Source of the DNA: an uncultured Peptococcaceae bacterium
Lineage (GTDB): Bacteria > Bacillota > Peptococcia > Peptococcales > Peptococcaceae
Reading direction: 5' to 3'
Length of the DNA: 6,106 nucleotides
Assembly: GCA_902496505.1 (NCBI GenBank)
Contig: CABVBB010000143.1
Location: forward strand, 1 to 6,106
The position numbers and the translations under genes were made by a program. Under the pieces are notes generated by a model. That model was not told the DNA's origin. It saw nothing but the letters and a program-made list of their open reading frames with translations, and did no database searches. This document shows positions 1 through 4,894 of this stretch, piece after piece; within the stretch, counting starts at the first letter, position 1; every line of letters starts with the position of its first letter.

Positions 1-178
1 CCGCGGCGGCCATGGTCTCGGTCTGCCACTTGGGCATCTGGCGCATCAGATAGGCGCCGTAGAGACCGACGCCCACTGCGGCCACCGTCAGCACCACCGC
101 ATACACCCGCGTACGCTGCCACACCGCCTTGCCCCACTTTTTCCAATCGGGTCTTCGCCAATTTGCTGGTATTTTCAT
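1..178 (-). CDS. Membrane-anchored protein downstream of spoIID, N-terminus only; probable M23/SpoIIQ-type protein (partial)
   Basis: Only the first 59 residues are in the window; the gene continues past the left edge. It starts MKIPANWRRPDWKKW, a basic and tryptophan-rich cytoplasmic tail. A single hydrophobic segment follows at about residues 26-44 (VYAVVLTVAAVGVGLYGAY), and then a polar stretch begins, which would be extracytoplasmic. This is the layout of a type II anchored protein. The start is well supported by AGGAGG at 187-192, 8 nt upstream of the ATG. It lies 66 nt after the spoIID stop on the same strand, with no terminator visible between, so cotranscription with spoIID is likely. 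In many spore formers spoIID is followed by spoIIQ, an M23 (LytM-like) protein that meets SpoIIIAH across the engulfing membranes. The assignment here rests on that gene order and the single N-terminal anchor, because no M23 domain is visible in this fragment. Confidence 0.75.
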   Translation of the reverse strand, partial: MKIPANWRRPDWKKWGKAVWQRTRVYAVVLTVAAVGVGLYGAYLMRQMPKWQTETMAAA

Positions 179-186
179 CGTTATGT

Positions 187-209
187 CCTCCTATTATCTG
201 GATAATAGG
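187..209 (-). promoter_or_regulatory. Ribosome binding site embedded in a perfect inverted repeat
   Basis: The sequence CCTATTATC-TG-GATAATAGG at 190-209 is a perfect 9-bp inverted repeat with a 2-nt centre. On the minus-strand mRNA its 3' arm ends in the AGG that begins the AGGAGG ribosome binding site (187-192) of the gene starting at 178. A 2-nt loop cannot form, so the innermost pair would open. The helix could still cover half of the Shine-Dalgarno sequence. It could instead be a protein operator. The function is inferred; the repeat itself is plain in the sequence. Confidence 0.5.
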
Positions 210-244
210 AGTAGTATTGCCAACTGTCGTGCTCTTCAAACCTG

Positions 245-1282
245 CTAAAGCCGATTGAGACTGACGCCGGTGTAGTAATGTTTGAGGATGGCCTGATAAT
301 CCCAGCCCAGCTGAGCGTAATGATCCGCACCGTATTGGCACATCCCCACACCGTGGCCGTAACCGTTGGTGGTGAAGGTCACCTCATCGCCCGCCTGATC
401 GATGCGGATCAAGGATGATTCCAGCCCCAGGGCCTTTCGGACCTCAGTGCCGCTGTACTGCTTAGTGCCCACCCGCATTTTGAGCACCCGGTCGGACGCT
501 GAGGAGGCGAGGATCGCCAAGGGGCTGGTGTGCTCCCCGCTGGCGGCCGAGACCACAGCCGCATCGCTGCCCAGCTTTTGATCCACCTCCGCCAGGGACA
601 GTGTCGTCTTGAGCTGAGTATGCTTATCCGGCGGATGATCGCAGACCACACTGACCAGATAGGGCCGGTCGCTGCCCCAGACGTCGCGGGCGGATTCAGT
701 GCGCCCGCCGCCGCAGCTGGCGTGATAGACCGGCTCGATCACCTTGCCCTGATAAGTCAGGATCTCGCCTTGGGTCTGGGCCACGGCTTGGACGATCTTG
801 GCCCGATTGGCCGCATATTGCCCTCCCCAGCGGTCCTGCATCTCACTGTCGCTGATCCAGGCCTGACAGGTCGCCGGATCAGTGGTCAAACGGTAAGGCG
901 CATCGCTCGCTGCGGCCTCGCTCCACAAACGGCTGCAGGCAAAAGTCCGGGCTGCCACGGCCTGCGCCTTGAGTGCTTCCAGTTCAAAACTGGCCGGCAT
1001 CTCCGCCGCGACCACGCCCACCAGATAATCCTCCAGTCCCAGCGTCATGATCTGACCGCTCTGGTGGTCATACACCGCCACCTGCTCCTGCGCACTGGGA
1101 AGTGTCTCCTCCACTGCCGCCTGCGGCCGCTCCAAGAGCTTGGTCTCCTGCGCGCCAGGCTCAAAGATGAGCAGCACGCCCAGCGCCAAAAGCACCGCTC
1201 CCGCGCCCAGCCGCCGCGGCCATTTCCACCGCCGCTTCCTGCGCCGTCTCGATGCTGGAATGATTTTCACAGGCTTGGCCAT
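245..1282 (-). CDS. spoIID: Stage II sporulation protein D (SpoIID/LytB domain)
   Basis: This is a lytic transglycosylase that cleaves denuded glycan strands at the septum and drives engulfment of the forespore. In the known system it acts with SpoIIP and SpoIIM in the mother-cell membrane. The protein has 345 residues. A highly basic cytoplasmic tail (residues 12-24) precedes one membrane anchor at about 26-40. The SpoIID domain runs from about 66 to the end: LEDYLVGVVAAEMP (83-96) holds the expected catalytic Glu94, ALKAQAVAARTFA (103-115) follows, then HASCGGGRTES (188-198) and the C-terminal YGHGVGMCQYGA (308-319). The start is supported by AGGAGG at 1290-1295, 7 nt from the ATG. Some of the zinc ligands known from clostridial SpoIID appear to be replaced here (TTDPATC at 133-139 keeps only Cys139). 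It lies downstream of an AraC regulator gene and upstream of a probable SpoIIQ-like gene. Confidence 0.95.
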   Translation of the reverse strand: MAKPVKIIPASRRRRKRRWKWPRRLGAGAVLLALGVLLIFEPGAQETKLLERPQAAVEETLPSAQEQVAVYDHQSGQIMTLGLEDYLVGVVAAEMPASFELEALKAQAVAARTFACSRLWSEAAASDAPYRLTTDPATCQAWISDSEMQDRWGGQYAANRAKIVQAVAQTQGEILTYQGKVIEPVYHASCGGGRTESARDVWGSDRPYLVSVVCDHPPDKHTQLKTTLSLAEVDQKLGSDAAVVSAASGEHTSPLAILASSASDRVLKMRVGTKQYSGTEVRKALGLESSLIRIDQAGDEVTFTTNGYGHGVGMCQYGADHYAQLGWDYQAILKHYYTGVSLNRL

Positions 1283-1289
1283 GTCACCA

Positions 1290-1306
1290 CCTCCTCACTA
1301 TGAGGA
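1290..1306 (-). promoter_or_regulatory. spoIID ribosome binding site inside a small hairpin
   Basis: TCCTCA-CTA-TGAGGA at 1292-1306 is a perfect 6-bp inverted repeat with a 3-nt loop. On the mRNA the 3' arm TGAGGA overlaps the first four bases of the AGGAGG site at 1290-1295. The downstream gene at 178 has the same arrangement with a different sequence. The overlap is seen; an effect on translation is inferred. Confidence 0.45.
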
Positions 1307-1334
1307 TATATATGCGCCGCTCCTGCTAAACATG
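1306..1334 (-). promoter_or_regulatory. Possible sigma-E-like promoter of spoIID
   Basis: On the minus strand, CATGTTT (1328-1334) is followed after 13 nt by CATATATAT (1306-1314), about 24 nt ahead of the spoIID start codon. This loosely resembles the mother-cell sigma-E pattern (an ATATT-like -35 and a CATACA-T -10), and spoIID is sigma-E dependent in Bacillus. No good sigma-A promoter is seen in this gap. The match is imperfect and AT-rich, so the call is tentative. Confidence 0.25.
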
Positions 1335-1347
1335 TCCCCGCCACGCT

Positions 1348-1380
1348 AAAAAGCAGCCCCGTTTCAATCAGCAGAGCTGC
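1348..1380 (-). terminator. Probable intrinsic terminator after the AraC-family gene
   Basis: Just after the stop codon at 1388, the minus strand reads GGCAGC at 1376-1381, then an 18-nt interval, then GCTGC (1353-1357) followed by five T residues (1348-1352). The stem has only 5 clear base pairs and a long loop, so it is weaker than the murA terminator. Its place between two genes and its T run support the call. Confidence 0.5.
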
Positions 1381-1387
1381 CCTTCGT

Positions 1388-2356
1388 CTACACCCGGCGC
1401 ACCGGTCTGATATATTTGAAATACTGCTCGGGATCGAAGTAAAAATACATGATCCGGCCGGGTGTGGTGTCGATCGCGTAGCCCGCCCCGGCAAAATCAA
1501 AGCTGGCCATGGCCTTTTCGATCCGTTCTTCTACGCTGCGATTTTCCTGTTCATAATCAAACGGGCCGTGCTCAAAGACAATATACTCTGCCTCAGGGAT
1601 GTCCGCCAGGATCATCTGCGGCGGCACCTCGCCCGCATAATCAGCCGGCAGCCGCACGCCGTAGCACTCTACCCGCGGGATGCCCCAATCGCAGAGCCGT
1701 CCGGCCGGATCGTTGATATAGGCCATGATCTGGCCGCTGCCGCAATTGGCTTCACTGCCGCCGGTATCGTCCAATTTCCCCTTGATGCTGTCCAAAAGTC
1801 CGCAGATGGTCTCGTAGTCCTGCCCTGGTATCTGCCCTTGTTTCTGCCAAAAATCCCAATACCCGTTGCTCTCCGCATTGCTGACGTACAAAAATTTGTG
1901 CGCAGGTATGGTCACGATATAGATTTTGACGTCCTCTGTCGATCTTACCATGCCGATCTCCTCTAATCCTAAAAAGTAGCGGTCGAAAGGAACGATCTTG
2001 GTCCGCAAAACGATGGGCTGAGGCTGCTGGCGGTAAGCGCTGGGCGTGACGCCGTACAGACCTTTGAACGCGCGGGTAAAGGCTTCGTGCGAAGAAAAGC
2101 CATAGTCAAACGCGATATCCAGCAGACTTTTATCGCCGTCCCGCACCTCCTTGAGCGCAAAGGCGAGCTTCCTCTGCCGCAGATAATCCCGCAGAGACAG
2201 CCCGGAGATCTCCTTGAATTTCCGCGTCGTATAAAACTCCGAATACCCCAGCTTTTGAGCAAGCCGGCGAAGCGTCAGCGCTTCATCATCATGCGCTTTG
2301 ATGCAGGCATCGATCTCATCCACGATCAGCTGGATCTGCTGCTGCCATTCATACAT
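1388..2356 (-). CDS. AraC-family transcriptional regulator with GyrI-like effector-binding domain
   Basis: This is a DNA-binding regulator of 322 residues. The N-terminal half is an AraC/XylS double helix-turn-helix: the first helix pair lies at about 29-50 (LAQKLGYSEFYTTRKFKEI) and the second at about 78-99 (LLDIAFDYGFSSHEAFTRAF), followed by the typical YGVTPSAYR signature (101-109). The C-terminal half, from about 140 (DVKIYIVTIPAHKFLYV), resembles the GyrI/AraC effector-binding fold and ends with an aromatic YFYFDPEQYFKYI stretch. The ligand is unknown. I chose the ATG at 2356, giving MYEWQQQIQL, because GAGG at 2368-2371 sits 11 nt upstream. A GTG at 2368 would add four residues but lies directly against that GAGG. 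The gene has its own promoter (-10 at 2392-2397) and follows ribU by about 90 nt. No target is evident; autoregulation and control of a neighbour are both possible. Confidence 0.88.
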   Translation of the reverse strand: MYEWQQQIQLIVDEIDACIKAHDDEALTLRRLAQKLGYSEFYTTRKFKEISGLSLRDYLRQRKLAFALKEVRDGDKSLLDIAFDYGFSSHEAFTRAFKGLYGVTPSAYRQQPQPIVLRTKIVPFDRYFLGLEEIGMVRSTEDVKIYIVTIPAHKFLYVSNAESNGYWDFWQKQGQIPGQDYETICGLLDSIKGKLDDTGGSEANCGSGQIMAYINDPAGRLCDWGIPRVECYGVRLPADYAGEVPPQMILADIPEAEYIVFEHGPFDYEQENRSVEERIEKAMASFDFAGAGYAIDTTPGRIMYFYFDPEQYFKYIRPVRRV

Positions 2357-2391
2357 TGGCCCTTTCACCTCATTTCAACTGCTCTGCGTCC

Positions 2392-2397
2392 ATTATA
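2392..2397 (-). promoter_or_regulatory. -10 element of the AraC-family gene promoter
   Basis: A perfect TATAAT on the minus strand lies 35 nt upstream of the chosen ATG. No good -35 stands at 16-18 nt; the 17-nt position reads AAGCGG, which lies within the repeated TCAAGCGG element. A perfect -10 with a missing -35 suggests a promoter that needs an activator. Confidence 0.5.
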
Positions 2398-2398
2398 G

Positions 2399-2422
2399 CC
2401 GCTTGACCCAAGTCCCGCTTGA
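2399..2422 (-). repeat. Direct repeat TCAAGCGG x2, candidate operator
   Basis: On the minus strand TCAAGCGG occurs at 2415-2422 and again at 2399-2406, a 16-bp period. The second copy ends one base before the TATAAT -10 and the first covers the -35 position. Spaced direct half-sites at the -35 region are typical of AraC-family binding sites, so autoregulation by the adjacent gene is plausible. Binding is inferred. Confidence 0.4.
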
Positions 2423-2431
2423 TCGGACTTG
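2409..2431 (-). other. Inverted repeat downstream of ribU
   Basis: CAAGTCC (2409-2415) and GGACTTG (2425-2431) form a perfect 7-bp inverted repeat with a 9-nt loop, 16 nt after the ribU stop. No T run follows on the minus strand, so it is not a standard terminator. It also overlaps the TCAAGCGG direct repeat. It may stabilise the 3' end of the ribU mRNA or form part of an operator. Confidence 0.4.
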
Positions 2432-2447
2432 CGCATTTGACGCCAGC

Positions 2448-3101
2448 TTATAAATGGATCGTGCCGTTTAAGATCAGCAGGACTAGGATGCAGCAGACCA
2501 AGACCAGCGCGCTGACCAAAGGAATGGCCGTATTGATCTTGCCTGCGGGCGCTTGTTCGCCCGCAGGTACTAGCGCGGCCCGGCGCAGCGTCTGTACCAC
2601 GGGCTTATAAAGCAGCATGGTGATGACGGCGTTCAAGCTGCCCTTGAGCAGGTTGAAGGGCAAAAAGTACGGCAGGAGCATCTCGGCCACCGCCGTGCGG
2701 GGCAGCCCCATATAGATCGGCGTAACGATATAATTCCACAAAAGCATCATCGAGACCATAAGGGCCACGCCCAGGACCAGCCCCTTGACCGCGCCTTTGA
2801 GGCTGTGGTCGTGCTTGTAGACATAGGCCGCTGTGACGGCGAAGGCGGAGCTGGACAGTACATTCATCATAAAGCCCCAGATGAAGGTGCCGCTCAAGGT
2901 CAGCATCTCCACCAAAGAGACCAAAAGCGCCACGATAAAAGCAGGCAGCGGCCCATAAATGAAGCCGCCAATGGCGATGATCACATCCTTGGGATCGTAC
3001 TTGAGAAATAAGACCACCGGTATGCGAAAGACCGCTACCGCGATATAAGCCAGCGCGCAGAGCATCGCCAGCGTGGTCAGTTTTTTGGTTCGTTCATCCA
3101 T
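2448..3101 (-). CDS. ribU: Riboflavin ECF transporter substrate-binding (S) component RibU
   Basis: This is the membrane S component that captures riboflavin and works with the shared EcfA/EcfA'/EcfT energising module, which is not in this window. The protein has 217 residues and is strongly hydrophobic. RibU-type stretches are visible: FLKYDPKDV near residue 32, then IGGFIYGPLPAF, SLVEMLTLSGTFIWGFMMNVLSS, LLWNYIVTPIYMG and FLPFNLLKGSLNAVITMLLYKPVV. After the usual six-helix core, a charged linker (EQAPAGKIN) leads into one more hydrophobic segment at about 190-212 (AIPLVSALVLVCCILVLLIL), so the C-terminus may have an extra helix. The start is the ATG at 3101, 7 nt after AGGGGG (3109-3114). 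The FMN riboswitch directly upstream independently supports the riboflavin assignment and implies repression when FMN is plentiful. Confidence 0.95.
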   Translation of the reverse strand: MDERTKKLTTLAMLCALAYIAVAVFRIPVVLFLKYDPKDVIIAIGGFIYGPLPAFIVALLVSLVEMLTLSGTFIWGFMMNVLSSSAFAVTAAYVYKHDHSLKGAVKGLVLGVALMVSMMLLWNYIVTPIYMGLPRTAVAEMLLPYFLPFNLLKGSLNAVITMLLYKPVVQTLRRAALVPAGEQAPAGKINTAIPLVSALVLVCCILVLLILNGTIHL

Positions 3102-3124
3102 GATAATTCCCCCTAGTTTGGCAT

Positions 3125-3154
3125 AAAAATAAGCGCCTGGATGCTTCAGGCGCT
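3125..3154 (-). terminator. Intrinsic terminator of the FMN riboswitch expression platform
   Basis: On the minus strand AGCGCCTG-AAGCATC-CAGGCGCT (3132-3154) is a perfect 8-bp stem with a 7-nt loop, followed by TATTTTT. It sits between the aptamer and the ribU ribosome binding site, so it would stop transcription before ribU when FMN is bound. Its 3' arm and loop are complementary to the 3' part of the aptamer (see findings). Confidence 0.9.
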
Positions 3155-3198
3155 GGGAATGGCAAACGAACGGCCGCATAACGGCTATACGCATGGTC

Positions 3199-3308
3199 AT
3201 CTTCTTTCATCCAGACTATACTGTCGGTTTTGGAATCTCACCAAATCCTGCGCCGAAGCGCTCGCGGACTTTACCGCCGATCGGGAATCGCACCCTGCCC
3301 TGAAGATC
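3199..3308 (-). promoter_or_regulatory. FMN riboswitch aptamer (RFN element) controlling ribU
   Basis: Read on the minus strand, the conserved RFN blocks appear in order: ATCTTC (P1 5' arm, 3302-3307), AGGGCAGGGTG, ATTCCCGATCGGCGGTAA, AGTCCGCGAGCGC, GGTGAGATTCCAAAACCGAC, AGTATAGTCTGGATG and GAAGAT (P1 3' arm, 3199-3204). A variable stem, GCGC-TTCG-GCGC at 3250-3261, is capped by a UUCG tetraloop. The aptamer binds flavin mononucleotide and normally shuts off riboflavin synthesis or uptake genes. The gene it precedes is ribU, consistent with this role. Confidence 0.96.
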
Positions 3309-3330
3309 ATGTCGCTATGTGATTATTTTT

Positions 3331-3358
3331 ATTGTAGCACGTGCCGCCAAAAAGGCAA
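3331..3358 (-). promoter_or_regulatory. Promoter of the riboswitch-ribU transcript
   Basis: TTGCCT (3353-3358), a 16-nt spacer and TACAAT (3331-3336) read on the minus strand. A TG one base before the -10 makes it an extended -10. The expected transcription start, near 3324, is about 16 nt ahead of the aptamer. It follows the murA terminator directly, so ribU is an independent unit. Confidence 0.8.
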
Positions 3359-3380
3359 GCAAAAATTTTTCCGCGCACAC

Positions 3381-3421
3381 AAAAAGCGGCTGATGAGGAC
3401 GAAAACGTTCTCGTCAGCCGC
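3381..3421 (-). terminator. Strong intrinsic terminator after murA
   Basis: On the minus strand GCGGCTGA (3414-3421) pairs with TCAGCCGC (3386-3393), enclosing a second stem around CGAGAACG/TTTTCG with one G-U pair, and TTTTT follows (3381-3385). It begins 5 nt after the murA stop codon. Confidence 0.9.
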
Positions 3422-3426
3422 CGGCT

Positions 3427-4710
3427 TTATTCTGTGCAGATCTCCTCATCCGGCACGGTGACACGCTTGATGTCCGCGCCCAGAGCCGTGAATTTTTCGA
3501 TCAATTTTTCGTAGCCGCGGTCGATATGGTGCAGTCCAGTGATCTCCGTCTGTCCCTCTGCTGCCAGTCCGGCAATGATGAGCGCCGCACCTGCTCTGAG
3601 GTCTGTCGCCTTGACCGGGCATCCCGTCAGGCGGCTGACGCCCTCGATCACCGCATTGCGGCCGTCTACTTTGATATTGGCGCCCATCCGTCTCAGTTCA
3701 TCCGCCTGCATGAAGCGATTCTCAAAGACGGTCTCGGTGAAGACGCTGATGCCGTCAGCGATGCTCATCAGTGCCATGAACTGCGCCTGCATATCCGTCG
3801 GAAAGCCCGGATACGGCAGGGTCTTGATGTCCGTGGCCTGGAAATGCTCCTTGCCGATGACCCGCAGATCATCCTCTTCCTCGATGACCTCTGCGCCGCA
3901 CTCTCTGAGCTTGGCGATCACCGGCTTGATATGGTCGCTGATCACGTTTTTGAGCAGCACATTGCCGCCTGTGATAGCGCCGGCGACCAGGTAGGTGCCT
4001 GCCTCGATGCGGTCAGGGATGACCGTATAATCGCTGCCGCTCAGATGCGCCACGCCTTCGATCTTGATCACATTGGTCCCCGCTCCGCGGACGCTGGCGC
4101 CCATGCTGTTGAGGAAATTGGCCAGATCGACGATCTCCGGTTCCTCCGCAGCATTTTCGATCACCGTCGTACCCTCAGCCAAGGCTGCGGCCATCATGAT
4201 ATTTTCTGTCGCACCCACGCTGGGAAAATCCAAATAAATGCGCGCGCCCTTGAGCCGGCCATCCACGACAGCGTCGATATCGCCATGCTCCAAGCTGATA
4301 TGCGCGCCCAGCGCCTCCAGACCCTTGAGATGCAGATCGATCGGCCGCGTGCCGATGCCGCAGCCGCCGGGCATGGAGATCTTGACCCGGCCCATGCGCG
4401 CCAAAAGCGGCCCCATGATCAGCACGCTGGCCCGCATTTTCTGGATATACTCATATGGCGCGGTGAAATTATCCACCTTGCCGCCGTCTACTGTCATCAC
4501 GCTGCCTTCGCGCCCCACATGAGCGCCCAGCACCTCCAGCACTTCGCTGATGGTATCCACATCAGCCAAATGCGGCACATCGTGGATCGTGCAGACCTCA
4601 TCCGTCAGCAGTGTCCCTACGATAATAGGCAACACAGCATTTTTGGCTCCACTGATGGTGACTTCACCATTTAAAGGCTTTCCGCCTGTCACAATGATCT
4701 TATCCAACAT
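3427..4710 (-). CDS. murA: UDP-N-acetylglucosamine 1-carboxyvinyltransferase (MurA)
   Basis: This enzyme transfers enolpyruvate from phosphoenolpyruvate to UDP-N-acetylglucosamine, the first committed step of peptidoglycan synthesis, in the cytoplasm. The protein has 427 residues, close to the usual 417-430. Catalytic features are all visible: Lys23-Asn24 in SGAKNAVLP, the PEP-binding and fosfomycin-target Cys117 in [11 protein letters not shown], Asp306 in [10 protein letters not shown], and Arg398 in IDRGYEKL. The cysteine predicts fosfomycin sensitivity of this copy. I chose the ATG at 4710 ([10 protein letters not shown]), which matches the family N-terminus; a TTG at 4725 would add GAGG-like residues of no known role. 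The best ribosome binding site, AGGAGG (4744-4749), is unusually far away (33 nt), though a GGGGG run 8 nt upstream may serve. Own promoter at 4862-4890; strong terminator after it. Firmicutes often carry two murA copies; this one is in the ywmB-spoIID context, like murAA. Confidence 0.97.
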   Translation of the reverse strand: MLDKIIVTGGKPLNGEVTISGAKNAVLPIIVGTLLTDEVCTIHDVPHLADVDTISEVLEVLGAHVGREGSVMTVDGGKVDNFTAPYEYIQKMRASVLIMGPLLARMGRVKISMPGGCGIGTRPIDLHLKGLEALGAHISLEHGDIDAVVDGRLKGARIYLDFPSVGATENIMMAAALAEGTTVIENAAEEPEIVDLANFLNSMGASVRGAGTNVIKIEGVAHLSGSDYTVIPDRIEAGTYLVAGAITGGNVLLKNVISDHIKPVIAKLRECGAEVIEEEDDLRVIGKEHFQATDIKTLPYPGFPTDMQAQFMALMSIADGISVFTETVFENRFMQADELRRMGANIKVDGRNAVIEGVSRLTGCPVKATDLRAGAALIIAGLAAEGQTEITGLHHIDRGYEKLIEKFTALGADIKRVTVPDEEICTE

Positions 4711-4765
4711 GCCCCCGGCCCCCAAAAAACCGCCAGGTTGCCACCTCCTCTGGTTTCCTTATTTC

Positions 4766-4785
4766 TAAAAATCGCGCAATTTTTA
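4766..4785. repeat. 20-bp near-perfect palindrome in the murA leader
   Basis: TAAAAATCGCGCAATTTTTA is palindromic except for one mismatch, which becomes a G-U pair in the RNA. It lies in the untranslated leader, about 70 nt after the predicted start of transcription and 17 nt ahead of the AGGAGG. It could be a repressor operator or an mRNA hairpin. It lacks the GC-rich stem of a terminator. Confidence 0.5.
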
Positions 4786-4861
4786 TCTAACAACAGTATA
4801 TGCAGCTATTATCCTTATGGTGACAAATTTTGAATAAGCCCCAACAAATGATACACGTCAT

Positions 4862-4890
4862 ATTTTACCCTATCCTCTGCCGCCGGTCAA
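4862..4890 (-). promoter_or_regulatory. Sigma-A-type promoter of murA
   Basis: On the minus strand TTGACC (4885-4890), exactly 17 nt, then TAAAAT (4862-4867). This is one mismatch from consensus in each box. It starts 5 nt after the ywmB stop codon. Transcription would start near 4855, giving a murA leader of about 145 nt. Confidence 0.8.
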
Positions 4891-4894
4891 TATC

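Noticed and set aside
190..245. Sigma-A promoter (TTGGCA ... GATAAT) just before the gene starting at 178
   Set aside because: The spacing is 19 nt and the -10 would overlap the ribosome binding site, leaving almost no leader. Readthrough from spoIID is simpler.
530..1303. A 257-codon open frame on the plus strand opposite spoIID
   Set aside because: It is fully antisense to a clear SpoIID, low in complexity, and has no recognisable domain.
3102..3200. In-frame N-terminal extension of ribU by 33 residues from an ATG at 3200
   Set aside because: The added segment runs through the riboswitch terminator and the real ribosome binding site, and its residues are not RibU-like. MDERTKKL at 3101 with AGGGGG upstream is the natural start.
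3526..4674. A 382-codon open frame on the plus strand opposite murA
   Set aside because: It is a mirror of a GC-rich coding strand. Its product is rich in Arg, His, Ala and Asp without family features, while murA on the other strand is unmistakable.
4711..4800. T-box or other tRNA-sensing leader before murA
   Set aside because: The GGTGGCAACC stretch recalls a T-box only loosely. The conserved T-box antiterminator sequence, specifier loop and strong terminator are all absent.
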